NCBI GenBank assembly: GCA_036346225.1
Contig: JARFIW010000668.1
Span: forward strand, 2,315,001-2,379,000
DNA: 64,000 bases
Reading direction: 5' to 3'
From: Platerodrilus igneus
Lineage: Eukaryota; Arthropoda; Insecta; Coleoptera; Lycidae
A model generated the notes under the pieces. The model was not told where the DNA came from and did not search any database. It saw only the letters and a program-made list of their open reading frames with translations. Every line of letters begins with the position of its first letter. The stretch's first letter is position 1. Positions 1 to 11,343 of the stretch are shown here, piece by piece. Made by a program: the position numbers and the translations under genes.

Positions 1-1853
1 AATATTTAAGTAATATTTGTACAGCGCAACGTGATAAAAAAATCAGCAATGTCCATGAATTTTTGAACACTATATATTTTTATGTCATTATTAAAAAGAG
101 CTGTAACTGATAGGATAAATATGCAAACCGTTTTGTCAAATATGCAACAACTTTTACACAAAAATTACTTGAACTGGAATAATAAATGATCTTGAACACC
201 CTATATATAACTTTAAAATTATTTACTCAAGCTCCAAATTTTATAGTTTGTTAAAATCAGCCTTTTGAGGATAATATAAAAGTGAAATAAAATACAGGGC
301 ATCCTGTTTAAAAAATATCATTTTCAATGTCACGGTTTTTAGAAACACCATGTTCGTTCAAAATATATTTCAACTGCGCCTGTAAAATTGCTACATATTT
401 AGATTATATTTCTGTATTCGGCAAGAGTCAAACTCTAATATGATGGACCACCCTTGCTACGTGCATAGCCGTAGCCTAAAAAAAACCTAAAAAAAAGAAA
501 GACTGTCCGGTCTCAGCCCGTGAGTGGGAGGGGTTTTAGAAATACCCAAACAAAAGAACGGAGGACCTGAAATAAAAATAAACCAAACACACTCGCACTC
601 ATTCAATAAATTAACCACCGACATCCAGAAAACCTTATAATTAACATTAAAGCAAAATACAAAATGTATATAGGAGTACATTAGTACTCCGAACACAGTG
701 CAAACAAAGCCAAAGGTTTACATGGCGAGCTGTCATTTTTAGGGCCCTACCCCCTAAATTAATTAGCCAACCAAAGCAAAAAGAAAGTTTCCCCGCTAAA
801 AACAACAGCTCTAAAGCATTATCGTGAACATAAAAAAATCTAATGCATAAAATATCCAAACGGCAGAGTTTACATTTATTATTACTAAAATTTTGTATTC
901 CACAAAAAGTTACACTCAATAGTTGGTCTAAATAATAATTTAATCCGCACACAAAGCGGAGAAAGCGAAATAGTTTATCAAATTCCAAAAATGTGTATTT
1001 AAATTTTGTTGTGGTGAAACTGGGGTTTACCACAATTTTAACTCGCAAATAATTTTAGTCACATAGTTGTTGAAACAAGACAAAAACAGGTAGTAAAGGA
1101 AATGTGTATACGACCTTAGGGTTCCACTTGTCTTCTAACGAACAGAGACGGCAGTCCCACAGGGCCCATACATCACGTACATAGTGTTAGTACATAGCAG
1201 CAGTAGGACCAAATAAAATCTGACATTTCTAGCCGTCGGGAAACTTCACATTTCAGAATAACCAAACCATATCAAATAAACTTGCAATAGCAACCAGACA
1301 TAATTTTTTAGACAGCATTATCTTACACAACAGAATGCGTTTCAAATACACCAGTTCGCTCTATATCTCGTGTATCTCTCTGAACAGGTTGTTCGAAGCG
1401 TTGAGATCCGACCTGCGTTGTATAGCGCAGGGCTTCATCTATCAACGTAATACAGGGAAAAGCCACAGATAACAAGCGACCTTGCTTTAACGAAGTGCAG
1501 TCTTTAAACAACCCAAACGCAAATAGAATATTTTATTGTACTTTTATTGCCAATTAGTGAAACATTTGAACAGGATTTTAATTAAACAGAATTTATCTAG
1601 ATGAACAACTAAATTTGGAACGAAAATCATTTTTAGTATTGTTTTTAAATAGGTGAAAATTTTTAGAACGTGGTTTTGATTAAAACGGACTTTATATATT
1701 AGAAACGAATAAAGTTTAGCTGATTTTTATTAGAATTCAACGTAACACCCTGTATAAATGACAAACTAAAGCATCAAAATGAAGAGAGTTTAGTGGCGAC
1801 TTTAGTACAAAGTGAGGATTTGTATTCATATATAGTCAAAACCATTTAAGCTG
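1..1853. other. AT-rich DNA without a recognisable gene
   Basis: No reading frame here resembles a family I know. Short matches to an ACACCCTGTATA-type motif, common in dispersed insect repeats, occur near 187-205 and 1745-1757, with a weaker one near 296. The minus-strand open frame at 1323-1511 has no recognisable domain. The stretch around 1090-1500 is less AT-rich than its surroundings and could be an old repeat. Confidence 0.5.
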
Positions 1854-1867
1854 ACCTATGACTTACC

Positions 1868-2163
1868 TTGCATGTGATTTTCCAATGCTCCACCCGAAGG
1901 TACCACATTGGCCAGAAAGCGAGTTTTGTTTACCTGGTAAATTTGGAATTTTGCCGAACCCTTGTTATTCCAAGCAAGGTAGGGATCTTTAACGTACGTG
2001 ACAACACTCACACATTGGACCTCCATTTTACTTCTCATCCGAACGAGGATGTATTTTTGTGAAAAATGCTCGCCTAACATTTTTCAAGCGAACCGTGTCG
2101 GGATTCGAACTCGGGACCTTGGGCGTAGTAGTCTCACACATACCACTATGCCACGGAGCCGCC
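1868..2163 (-). mobile_element. tRNA-derived SINE, copy 1
   Basis: This is a 296-bp short interspersed element. On the minus strand its head begins GGCGGCTCCGTGG at 2163 and carries a Pol III A box (TGGCATAGTGG) and B box (GAGTTCGAATCCC). The body is shared with copies at 28734-29029 and 59597-59886, and the tail ends in TGCAAGG after ATGTGATTTTCC read on the + strand. It is flanked by a 14-bp target duplication, ACCTATGACTTACC at 1854-1867 and ACCTATGACTCACC at 2164-2177, with one mismatch. Copy 2 has exactly the same length. SINEs encode no protein and borrow LINE machinery; which LINE is used here is not shown. Confidence 0.9.
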
Positions 2164-2395
2164 ACCTATGACTCACCGCAGTACATTATTAGAAATTATA
2201 ATGAAAACTGCATTGTCTTTGTCGGGTATATGTAACTACTTTTTTGTTGTATTTACGTTTTTACATTTAGCTTAAATCGCAAATATAAAAGTATTTTCAA
2301 AACTAGAAGGATTGCTTACACATTATAACAGGTAAATACAGCCATCCTATAACAACACTACATACTATCACCTCTTTGCTTTTTAGTTGCTCAAA

Positions 2396-2915
2396 ATGCT
2401 TCAAAACAAACATCTCAAGCCCCAAACACACCAGTTGATTTTGAACGTCATGGATTATATTGAAAGAGAGCGTGATAATGAAGGTGCTTTAGTTCCGTTT
2501 GGAAGTGTTTTGCTGGTACAAACATAAATACATTTAATCCTCCAAATCAATTAATTATTTCTTCAGCGAACTTCTGAAGCATGTGGTGTTAACCTTGGTA
2601 CTTTAACCAGGATTAGGAGGGGAGGCTTACAAGCTGTAAAGGAGAATTTTCAAATTCATTTGACATGCAGGAAATGCAACCGAACAAAAAACAAATCTTG
2701 CGATGTTGAAGATTTTATAAAAGATGACAGTTAAACGTACAATTTATGAGATGCACTCGAAAAATAATATGAAAATTAATTGTAATTAGTAACTAATTTT
2801 TATATTTTTAGGACTTCATGTAACTGCAAAAACACTCCAAATAGAACTTGTTACTGCCGGCATATATAATTTTAAATTAACTAACTTAAGAAGACTTTTA
2901 CCTGTCTTAATGTAG
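2396..2915 (+). pseudogene. spliced helix-turn-helix transposase fragment
   Basis: Three short coding pieces read on when small introns are removed. Exon 1 (2396-2515, 40 codons, starting MLQNKHLKPQT) ends at a GTACAA donor. Exon 2 (2567-2734) follows a TTCTTCAG acceptor after 51 bp and contains RTSEACGVNLGTLTRIRRGG. A third piece (2812-2915) follows TATTTTTAG and reads LHVTAKTLQIELVTAGIYNF. The pattern of a region ending in VMDYIERERDNEGALVP and then a turn-helix matches the N-terminal DNA-binding region of a family of insect DDE-transposase-like proteins known to me only as uncharacterised. Exon 2 runs into a stop before any clear donor, and no catalytic domain follows, so it is probably a relic. 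A domesticated small gene cannot be excluded. Confidence 0.45.
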
Positions 2916-4165
2916 TAGAGCAATAGTACAAAACAAAAATACAATACCATTTTGTTTGTTTAATACTAAATTTGATTAAATAAAAATTAAATATTTACAA
3001 ATACACTTTTATATGTGCAAACATGCTTGTTAACCATTTAAAACAGGAATAATATAAAATCCCGAAACTAGAATTTCCCTGATAATCGCGTGAATAACAG
3101 TCTCAATTCCAAAAGAATCATTAGTCTTCAGATATTATCGAATCAATTAGAACACACGCGTCCTCATAATTAATAACAATATAATATCTTGAAAAATCAC
3201 TAGGTTTTCAAAAGCCAACAATATTTGCGACACCATGCTTCAAACCTAAATAAATATCCAGTATCTGTTATACATTTCTGTACCAAGATTTGATCTACAT
3301 TTCTGAAAATAACTTGTCCATTTCCATATTATATATTATTAATATCTTCATTTAAACACAATTCATTTAAATAAAATGATGGACTATTTCCATAATTTTC
3401 ATAAAAGAAAAAAGTATTTTATACATATATTAACGTCATTGTCAACTGCATATCCAACAAACATTTCTTATAATTCGTAGAAATTAAAAGATCATTTATA
3501 AAAGCCCTGGGACATACATTCTCAGCTAGTATTTGTCACAATATAAACTTCATGTGCCATTTTGTATAAACAACTGAACTAATCCAGAATGCTAGAAATA
3601 CATTCTGATTGCATGATGCACATGCTTTAACAAGATGCGTCATCAGTGAGCTTAACTGGTTTCGACTATATAACCTTCTACACGAGCTCGTATATAACTT
3701 CCCGAGAGAAAAATAATTACACAATAATTTTTTACCGCTTGCATTTTATCTTTATCTAACAAAACTATTAAATTCTACCAAGTAATTAAATAGCTTTAAA
3801 GACGAACCAAATTTAAAAAGTCCGACACTACCGCACCTTACTGCATTAGGTTGTTTTTATAACAATGTTATTTTAATGGGATTAATATTTTGCTTACAAA
3901 GCTACGAAGTTTTATCCTACCTTTTTTGGTACTTTACTGAATCTATTTAACCTAAGACTAATTTGTGCTAGTATCTAATGAAAGAAAAATGTACTCACCT
4001 TTTTTTACAATATTTCCTATATGATTACTGCAACTGATTTACAATAATTGTAAATATTTTGATTAAATGAACAAGATGTTATATCATCCTAAGCACAAGC
4101 ATAAAATGTGGTTGTACACGGCTCGACTGATAGAATATTAAAACAGAATATCACCTCGCGTTAGT
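2916..4165. other. AT-rich DNA without a recognisable gene
   Basis: I found no coding similarity on either strand. The minus-strand frame at 3536-3724 has no domain and looks fortuitous. The right end is probably internal sequence of the LTR element whose gag start lies at 4166-4303. Confidence 0.4.
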
Positions 4166-4303
4166 TTAACACTGCTTTAACGTTTGCTTACGAATAGTTA
4201 CGAGGATCTCCCGTATATCCTTGTATTTCACCTGTACCTCCCGGGATATTTCATGTATCTCCCGGATTTCCCTTGCATCTACAATAACTTCCAGAGCTAC
4301 CAC
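4166..4303 (-). pseudogene. gag N-terminal fragment of the TGTTAC-LTR retrotransposon
   Basis: This is a 45-codon open frame on the minus strand directly downstream of an LTR and leader. It starts at GTG where the relative at 56299 has ATG, after the acceptor-like TTTTAAAATTTAG. The peptide is rich in heptad-like charged repeats (REIREIHEISREVQVKYKDI), consistent with the coiled-coil start of a retrotransposon gag. Identity with the second copy ends after the codons for LEVxV because that copy is truncated there. The calls of gag and of the start rest on position and on the comparison of two copies, not on a recognised domain. The frame ends in a stop after about 45 residues, so no full gag is present. 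Confidence 0.4.
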
Positions 4304-4454
4304 TCTAAATTTTAAAAGTTATCAGGTATTAAAATTTACATAATTATTTATTTTTTTAAATGAAAAAGCTATAAATATCGTTAATTAATACATTATAAGG
4401 CATAAAACGATCAGAATTTTTTTTTTCAGAACCTAACCACGTTGGATACGCCAC
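4304..4454 (-). other. retrotransposon leader with primer-binding-site-like sequence
   Basis: On the minus strand the LTR end GGGGGTATAATA is followed after one base by TGGCGTATCCAACGTGG (4437-4453). This resembles the TGGCGCCCAACGTGG-type primer-binding site of Ty3/gypsy elements, with a small insertion and substitutions. The leader then runs into TTTTAAAATTTAG just before the gag start. The copy at 56146-56298 is alignable through the whole leader. Confidence 0.5.
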
Positions 4455-5140
4455 TATTATACCCCCGTAAACGCGGTACATGCGCCACAAATGGCAGTTG
4501 GTAGCGATATTACATAATGTGAAAATTGATCGCAAATTGTCGATGACGTCACACAATATGCAAATTTTAAAGGAAATAAATTTTAAAGAAAATCTCAAAA
4601 GGGGGCACTCACGTGAACTTGTAAAGCTTCCTTCAGAATGACTTCATGATGGCGGCGGCTTCCTTCAGGATTACTCCATGATGATTGGCCGTGGCTGCTT
4701 TGGCTAATCTTTCTCGGGCGTGGGCTGCTCGCGGCTCTTTCTCGGGTGTGGGCTGCTCGCGGCTCTTTCTCGGGTGTGGGAACTCTTAAGCCAGGTTGCA
4801 TCCAAATTTAATTGTCTTCTTCCTATATGCAGACAAATAAGGTAGGGGAGACAGGTAAAAGGTATGATAATTTGGTATCACAGGAAACCTACATATCAGA
4901 AAAAAGACACGGTAAGATACCCCACAACTGTCCTTGTTCGCGTTTCGGAAGCTAGTCCTAACGCGTCTCCCGAAAATTTCCCCTATCCTCTCGTCCACAC
5001 GCGTCGGCGCGAATCTCGCGCAACGCGCTATCTGAAGTGCGGAAATATGCACACAAGTCTTTTTAAATTTATGGCACGAAATTCTCACATATTAAAACTT
5101 AATTAAAAATGTCTAGTGCCGAAATTTTTGGCACGTAACA
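4455..5140 (-). mobile_element. LTR of the TGTTAC family, with leader retained
   Basis: The LTR reads on the minus strand from TGTTACGTGCC at 5140 to GGGTATAATA at 4455. It starts with an imperfect palindrome (GTGCC, AAAAATTTC, GGCAC). GTGAGT lies at 4607-4612 and a perfect TGACGTCA at 4544-4551. It aligns with the LTR at 55488-56145 over its full length and on into the leader. A 28-bp unit (4710-4737, 4738-4765, partial 4766-4780) is tandemly repeated inside it. I found no target duplication, as expected for one LTR of a broken element. Confidence 0.7.
4710..4780. repeat. 28-bp tandem repeat inside the LTR
   Basis: Two full units and one partial unit of a GC-rich 28-mer beginning TTTCTCGGGYGTGGG. 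They create the repetitive minus-strand open frame at 4595-4801, which is therefore not a credible gene. Confidence 0.85.
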
Positions 5141-5199
5141 ATATTCAATGCAAATAACCCTAACAAAAACTGCTAGTTGAAATAAGAAAACTTGTCTAT

Positions 5200-7777
5200 T
5201 TATTTCAGGAAATTTTTAACGATCACATTTACAAAACTGTGTATTTTACCATTTCCTTTACAGTGTATACCTAATCCTCGAGAATTAGTTTTAACAGGTG
5301 TACCAATGCCCTGCATTATATCAGTTTTATCTTTCTGATTAGGCCATTTCCAGCCTGCTCCACTTTTTTCCATTATGCTAACCAATATAGTGACTGACAT
5401 ATCTTCAATAATTTTTCCTGGATAACATTTGCCTTCATATTCATACTGGACAACATATTTATTTGTGATTGTTTCTAATAGTTCCTGTTCTTCATTTAAA
5501 TATTATATTATTAGGCTATGATTTTCGTTGTTCACGTTAGTATCACTTATGTATCTGCTATTATGTTTCTTTTCTCACTTTCATGAAATAACACATCATT
5601 TCCATTTTCCTTATTTTCATCGTCTTGGGCAACCATTTCTAAATTTTCATTTGCATGTTTTATATTTATTAGATATTTTTGCATAGATGGTGATCTTTTT
5701 TTGTGAATGTTTTACTTTCCTCTAAAGCTTCTTTTTCTGTTTAACTTCTCTTGTGGTCTCTATAGTTTTCTTGGTTTTTTTTTCTTTTGCATATTGTTTG
5801 GACTCAGCTAGTTCAATCCACTTTGAAGATGTTATAACGCTTTGTAAATGTGTGTTGTTTTTTTAAGATATTGAATGTGTGAAATAAAATATTATTTCAC
5901 TCAATACATCTACTACTTATCGTTTTGGCTTGATAAAAATACTTGGAGAAATGTTCTCAGGAATGGGCATAATGTCATTGATTACTGCTTGTTTATTTTG
6001 TGGGCCATTTATGTAACTGTGGATTCATAATTTGGAGTACTCTGACTACTGTTGCTGAAATCAAAATCATGTTGTGTTTCAGTTTGTGTTAAAAAAATCA
6101 TCATCTGGAGGTGAATTACCTAAGGTGCTATAGTAGGTTCAGATTCTTTCATAATAGCTATTCGTTAAAAGTTCATTAGAAATGCCTAGTTTCTGTTCAA
6201 CTCTAGGACTAGTAATATTCTGATGGCTAATAATTTGATGTGACTCGGATGGCAATTCGGTATATTTATTATAATAGAATTTTTCAACAACATTTAGTAT
6301 ATTGAACTCCAGAAAATCCAAAACTATAAAGCCATCACTTGTACAAATTTCATCTGCTACTAAGCTCTCATCTTTTTCAATCGAATCATTTGCATTAAAT
6401 ATTAAGAATAATGATCTATCGGGTTTTGTTGACTATCATTGTGGAATTAAATTGGCATCTATGGTAACATCGTCTTGTTTGAATGAAGTCCAAACATCAG
6501 ACAACGATTTGGTTAGTTTGGTGTACTGTACATTTCTAAAATTATTCAAAATGTTTGGATCCATCTTTGATTCTAAATAGTCTAAATTACTGAGTGATTT
6601 ATGATTTAAAATTTTCATGTTTTGCAATTTTGGCTGACATTGAGGTTCTGGATTTATCGTACACTTAGAATAGTCCATGCTGTCTGGAGAAAAAGGAAAT
6701 AATCCGCATTTTCGAAGACCATTTACGATTGCAGTCTTAAAATCAATTTTGTTTATTAATTTGTGTAATAAATTTGGAATATCTAATTTTTTTATTTCAC
6801 GTCCATGTTTAATTTTAAACATCCTCACAGCACTTTTATGTTTTACTTTTAACAGACTTTTAACAAACATACCAATTTGCTTTTCCAAACACAATTTGCT
6901 TAAAGGCAAACTCAAGTGAGATGAGGGGCCATCTAAAAATACACTTATAGGTAGTGTTACCTCAATGTCTTCTAGATTTGGTATGAATACATTTGAAAAA
7001 TATTCATAAAAACAAGCTGAACTCATTCAACCTTTAGGAGATTTTCTGATGCCCCAGTTTGGTGGTACGGATTTTGCTACTTTTTCTGGCAACCTGTCAT
7101 ATTTATCAACAGTCAAAGGGTTTACAAAGTGACCAACTGCAAACAAATTTGTTATATTTTTTGTGTCAGAGTTGGACAAGGTATTATACACCGGCATTCG
7201 TTTTTTAGGTCATACAAAACCACCTTTAGGACATAAATAGATGGTGGTTTCGTCCATTTTCCATATACGGGCTGAATGATCTAAAATATCAGCACAACTT
7301 TCTTCTACCAGCGTCTCTAGGGTTTCCTTAAACCAGTGACCGTGCTCAGTTTATATACTCCAATCATTTTTTGGATATTTCAGGATAGCACACCATGAAC
7401 AAATTAAACCACACAGACAGATTAGCATTTTCAACCACATTTTTGATGGAATAAATAAGTCCTTCCTTTCCTATAGGAAAATCCATTTTAGAAATGTTTT
7501 TAATCCATTCTACTAATTTTTTTTACACATCAATGCCCAAAGTTGGACTTTTTCCCACCTTCCCTGTACTATCAGAAACTTTCCCACTCAATTTATTACG
7601 TATTGTTGATCGTGGAACTTCATACAGCTTACAAGCTATAGACACTTTCATGCCATTATTTCTAATGGCATCAAGAGCATAAGCAATTTGACATGGTTTA
7701 TATTGGAATAACTTTTTCTTTTGTATTGACTTCTTTTTAATTGTACTCTTTTTAACTACCTTTTGTACTGGAGCCAT
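5200..7777 (-). pseudogene. pogo/Tigger-like transposase (psq helix-turn-helix + DDE), broken
   Basis: This is the decayed transposase of a cut-and-paste DNA transposon. It starts at ATG 7777 (MAPVQKVVKKST) with a basic stretch and a psq-type helix-turn-helix (about residues 30-75, ending STIRNKLSGK). Segments recovered in shifting frames include IWKMDETTIYLCPKGG around 7260 (first catalytic Asp) and VFLDGPSSHLS near 6920 (second Asp). NGLRKCGLFPFSPDSMDYSKC near 6700 is a typical Tigger-type region after the catalytic core. The C-terminal segment (5200-5500) reads YEGKCYPGKI and then MEKSGAGWKWP, a domain often found at the end of insect Tigger-like proteins. Several frameshifts and stops lie between the pieces. 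No clear terminal repeats were found. An LTR lies 60 bp downstream. Confidence 0.8.
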
Positions 7778-8399
7778 TGCCTGAAAGTAAGATTAACACA
7801 ATGACTAGAAACAGTACTAGTCATTTCCATTAGTCGTTACTTGGTGATCTGAAATAGAATACCCAGGTTCCATTAGTGACCACTTAATGGTTAAAAATGG
7901 AGACGTTAGGTTAATTTTAACACCATATCTGGTGAATTACTTTATAAATTAATTTTAGAAGAAATCAATTCATTTCAGCACAATAACAATAGAAACTTAC
8001 AGAAAAGCGTTTTTAAAAGTACTTTATTAAATACACCTTAATATGTCGCACCTCATTTCTTAATTAAAACACTAAGAACGGTCTCACATTCAGTTTTGCA
8101 TCAAAGAAGCTGTCATTTCCAATGTGCAAGAGAGAAAGGATATTCAAAAGCGACAATCAGGCATTTTCCCAGTTTTTTAATACACTCAGTCATTACAAAT
8201 AAATATTTCAAGGAAATTGGCTAGAAATGATATAGTGGCCATAAACGGCACCTTTGCATTAATTAGGAATGAAATTCTTATCTTTAATAAAAACTTTAGA
8301 CCTTTTTTTTCCTGTCATTTAGCGATAATTTTTTGCATGCTTTTACTAGATCGGGCAAGGCATCAGTCAATACATATTTTATGGATCTACAAGTTCTAG
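7778..8399. other. intergenic, nothing recognised
   Basis: AT-rich sequence between two transposase relics. It probably includes the non-coding end of the Tigger-like element. No coding similarity is visible. Confidence 0.4.
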
Positions 8400-9560
8400 T
8401 AGATTCCTTTTTTTGTTTGAAAGCAACCATTTTCCATTCATCGTCACTCTTCACATAGGAAAATTAAAAAAAAACGAAAACAGCATATCTTTTTTTACTT
8501 TCACAACCTTTAGCTTACTTAAAAGAACTGATTTGCCATTTTGGTTAACATTGTAATTCGTGCCTATTGCTGCTGTTAGTTGTTTAATATCAATGGAATT
8601 GTTATGGAATAATTCGGTCACCAAATAGGGATTTTTTTGCTGTTCTTATTAATGTAATAAATTGATCTAGGACAAATAACGACCCAGTTATTAATCATCT
8701 ATTAACCTATACTAAGTAAGATTAAATTTTACAAGAATACTAATACTAAAGTATGTAATGATGCAAGACAAAAATATTTCTACAAAACTCTTTCTCGATC
8801 ACAGAATACAAAAAATCTCCTCCATTTTGTGTATGTCCGATAACTAGGTATTTGTGCAGTATCTTTTAATCTTTGGCGTCTGAATTGCATATACTAGCAG
8901 AGGGTTCATGTATCTAGATTAGATACTAGTATTGAAAATGAATTGCAAATCTAAAAAACAAAGAAATGCCAATTTTTTTGCTGTGCTTCACAGTTATTTC
9001 CAAATCTTCGCTATTGATTTTATTTCCTACCATTTCCAAATACTTAAAGATGCAAGAACCAATCTTTATGTCACTTTTTCCACCTTCTCCTTCGTGCAAA
9101 CCATAGCAATACGTTGAGTTATTTCCTAGCACTGTAACTGTCAGGTTCGTGGTGTTTAACTTGAACTTTTAATAAAAGATGGAAATTTCCTCTTTTGGTA
9201 CTGGCAAAATAGTCTGCACGTCAAAGCATGCTAATACAAAACGTTTTCCAACTCTACCTTTATTCATTTCTTTTTCTTTTCTAGAGGGGATTTTTCTCTC
9301 AGATGCTTCTCATATTCGTCCTTTAATAATTCTTTCGCTGGCTCAATTGCTGTATTATATTGGTAATATAAGAAACATCGGTCTTTATTTGGAATAAAGA
9401 AAGTTATGTTAAACTCGTTGAAAATATCTGCATACATGTATGTAGTAGTTTGCGGATTGTTTACCTCTATGTAACTCTGTGATTGTTTTACTTCCATCGA
9501 TAAACTCTATTTGTTTGCTGTCCAAGATAATTACTCTCAATTCTTGGAATTTGTTCGATA
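8400..9560 (-). pseudogene. relic of an unnamed insect transposase-like family
   Basis: Consecutive minus-strand segments match, in order, an insect multi-copy protein family that I know only as uncharacterised and transposase-like. These are YADIFNEFNITFFIPNKDRC (about 9380-9440) and KELLKDEYEKHLREK, a segment near 9040-9130 with YCYGLHEGEGGKSDIKIGSC and FKYLE, HTQNGGDFLYSVIEKE (about 8790-8840), and NGKSVLLSKLKVVKVKKD (about 8530). Family members usually read FxxPKxDxCxxC at the first site; here the second Cys pair is degraded (DRCFLYYQ). The pieces lie in different frames and are interrupted by stops and insertions, so this is a pseudogene. I cannot give a superfamily name with confidence. 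Confidence 0.5.
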
Positions 9561-9913
9561 TTATTTCTGATGTCATTTTGTAACGTTCAAATTAACGTCC
9601 TTTATATTTTAAATATTCAATTGTATTAGCCTTATGTTTTATAACGCTCAGTATAGTATTGGAAATCTCCTGTTATTTAATTACGCGCGACCTTGCCGTG
9701 CGACTAGTTTTGTTATCTCGATCCCTCTTAGGACCGGCAGACGAATGTTGACTTACTTCGATAATGGCATTTTATGATTTGATTACGCTAAATGTAGTTG
9801 GATATTCTGTTTTGAGTTGTTTAATTTAAGAATCGCCTAAATTGGTGGATTTGCATGCATTTAGCGTTGAAGTTATTTAACTCATTGTTAAAAGGTGTTT
9901 CTTGTTTACACCT
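9561..9913. other. AT-rich gap, nothing recognised
   Basis: No coding or repeat signature could be identified. Some of it may be the upstream region of the transposase-like relic on the minus strand. Confidence 0.4.
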
Positions 9914-9990
9914 GATTTATTTATTTATTTTTTAGTACTTAACAGGTTTACTTATACCCTATTACACAGTACATACATCATATTGACAGA
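9914..9990 (-). mobile_element. 3'-end fragment of a non-LTR retrotransposon
   Basis: A TTTATTTATTTATTT run is followed by TACTTAACAGGTTTA. On the minus strand this reads as a non-LTR tail ending in an (AAAT)n tract. The same sequence recurs at 63880-63950, also with TACTTAACAGGCTTA. Only the 3' end is present. Confidence 0.55.
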
Positions 9991-10570
9991 AATGTTATTA
10001 AATTCAAAACTTGCTATAAAATTTGTAATCTTATCATCTAATTATTAAGCCGAAGAACCGGCTTCTTTTTCTTTCCCCCTTTTCTTCTGATTAGCGCTTA
10101 GCTCTTCCGTATTGGTTTGTCGTCCCCCTTTTGTGATTGCTGCATTTTGTCATTGCGCCTGATGGTTATGGGATGATCTTACGCTTTGTCCGTGCGGAAC
10201 CTGTTGCAGATTGATCTTGATGGACATACCCCTGTCGTGGTTGTTGACGCTATTCGCCGTAGACATCAAGGCCCAGATGTGCTTGGACCCGCATCAACTT
10301 GGTTAAGGTACTATTAGACAGCCATACAGGGTGAGTTAGATCTTTCATTCATTCACCGCCAGTGTTTAAATAGGGTTACATTCGTTTTTTACTCACCTAT
10401 TTATTTTTACGATTTATACATTAATGCTGGGTGTTCTGTAATTTATATTTACAAAAGATTTACCTATAAATTAAGCTATACAAATAAGTCAATTCAAGAT
10501 GTAACAATTTTTAAGAACCCCATTGCTGTCACTTAGTATTTGTGCGAATATTACCCATGTTAATTTAAGT
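9991..10570. other. unassigned DNA, possibly more of the non-LTR element
   Basis: The stretch 10050-10320 is richer in GC than its surroundings. On the minus strand one frame (10055-10150) reads TEELSANQKKRGKEKEAGSSA and then stops. No family was recognised. Confidence 0.3.
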
Positions 10571-10574
10571 GCTT

Positions 10575-11339
10575 TCTTACATTTAAAACGGTAATTACAT
10601 TTAAAAGTTCGCTAAATACAACACCGGAAGCGGGGTTTACTAGACACCACCGGTAGTTGGTAGCGCTAATCTTATACAGATTTTGGGCGCGCTCATCTAC
10701 CAATGACGTCACCAATGCACAATTTATATTGCGCAATAATCGGAGATTGATATAAATATAAAACAATAAAGGATAATAGCGAACAATTTAACAAAAAGAG
10801 TACTCACTCAGAAATCTGGCATTCGACGGAATTGGGTTATAGGTGGCTTCTCCCAAGTCCATCAGGCTACTAAAGGCCCTTTTGCGGTAGTTAAAGATGG
10901 TGACTCCCGACGCTCTTCCAAAGCGTTCGGACCAGCACTCAGGCAATCATGAGCTCGTCATCCAGGGTCGTGCAGTACGGTTCGCCTAGGTGGCTTCAGA
11001 TTTCTTCCTACGTATGCAGGGAATGACGGGAACATGGTATAAGGGGCGGCAAACAAAAGATAAGCAAGCAAGGAAATCTACAAAGGTAAAGATAAGCACG
11101 ATACGATACCTCAAGGCGTCCACTCTACTCGAAGGTTCGGGCGAAAAAGCCACGTTCAAGAGCGTCACGGAAACACCCCACTTTTTTCTCCTCCTCCACT
11201 CGCGTCCGGGATCTGACGCAAACGCACTGTGACGTAACGGAAGTACACGCCTAGTCTTTTAAAATTGTGGCGCGAAACCGCCGCACATCAAAATTAACCC
11301 AAAGCAATGTTTAAGGGCCAATTTGATTGGCACGTAACA
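10575..11339 (-). mobile_element. solo LTR of the TGTTAC family, 765 bp
   Basis: On the minus strand it runs from TGTTACGTGCCAATC at 11339 to GTAAGA at 10575. A 4-bp target duplication GCTT lies at 10571-10574 and 11340-11343. It aligns over its whole length with the solo LTR at 31829-32594 (766 bp). GTGAGT lies at 10802-10807 and a perfect TGACGTCA at 10704-10711. The 4-bp duplication is as expected for Ty3/gypsy-type integration. The open frames inside it are incidental. Confidence 0.85.
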
Positions 11340-11343
11340 GCTT

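Noticed and set aside
647..1048. 133-codon minus-strand frame
   Set aside because: Cys/Phe/Leu-rich translation of AT-rich DNA with no recognisable domain.
2097..2163. tRNA gene on the minus strand
   Set aside because: A and B boxes are present, but the sequence continues as a 296-bp repeated unit with target duplications, so it is a SINE head. The same applies at 28734 and 59886.
4595..4801. 68-codon minus-strand protein with repeated motifs
   Set aside because: The frame is created by a 28-bp tandem repeat inside an LTR.
4455..5140. Helitron end (hairpin near a terminus)
   Set aside because: The hairpin is not followed by CTRR, and the relatives show 4-bp target duplications and TG...CA ends, which Helitrons lack.
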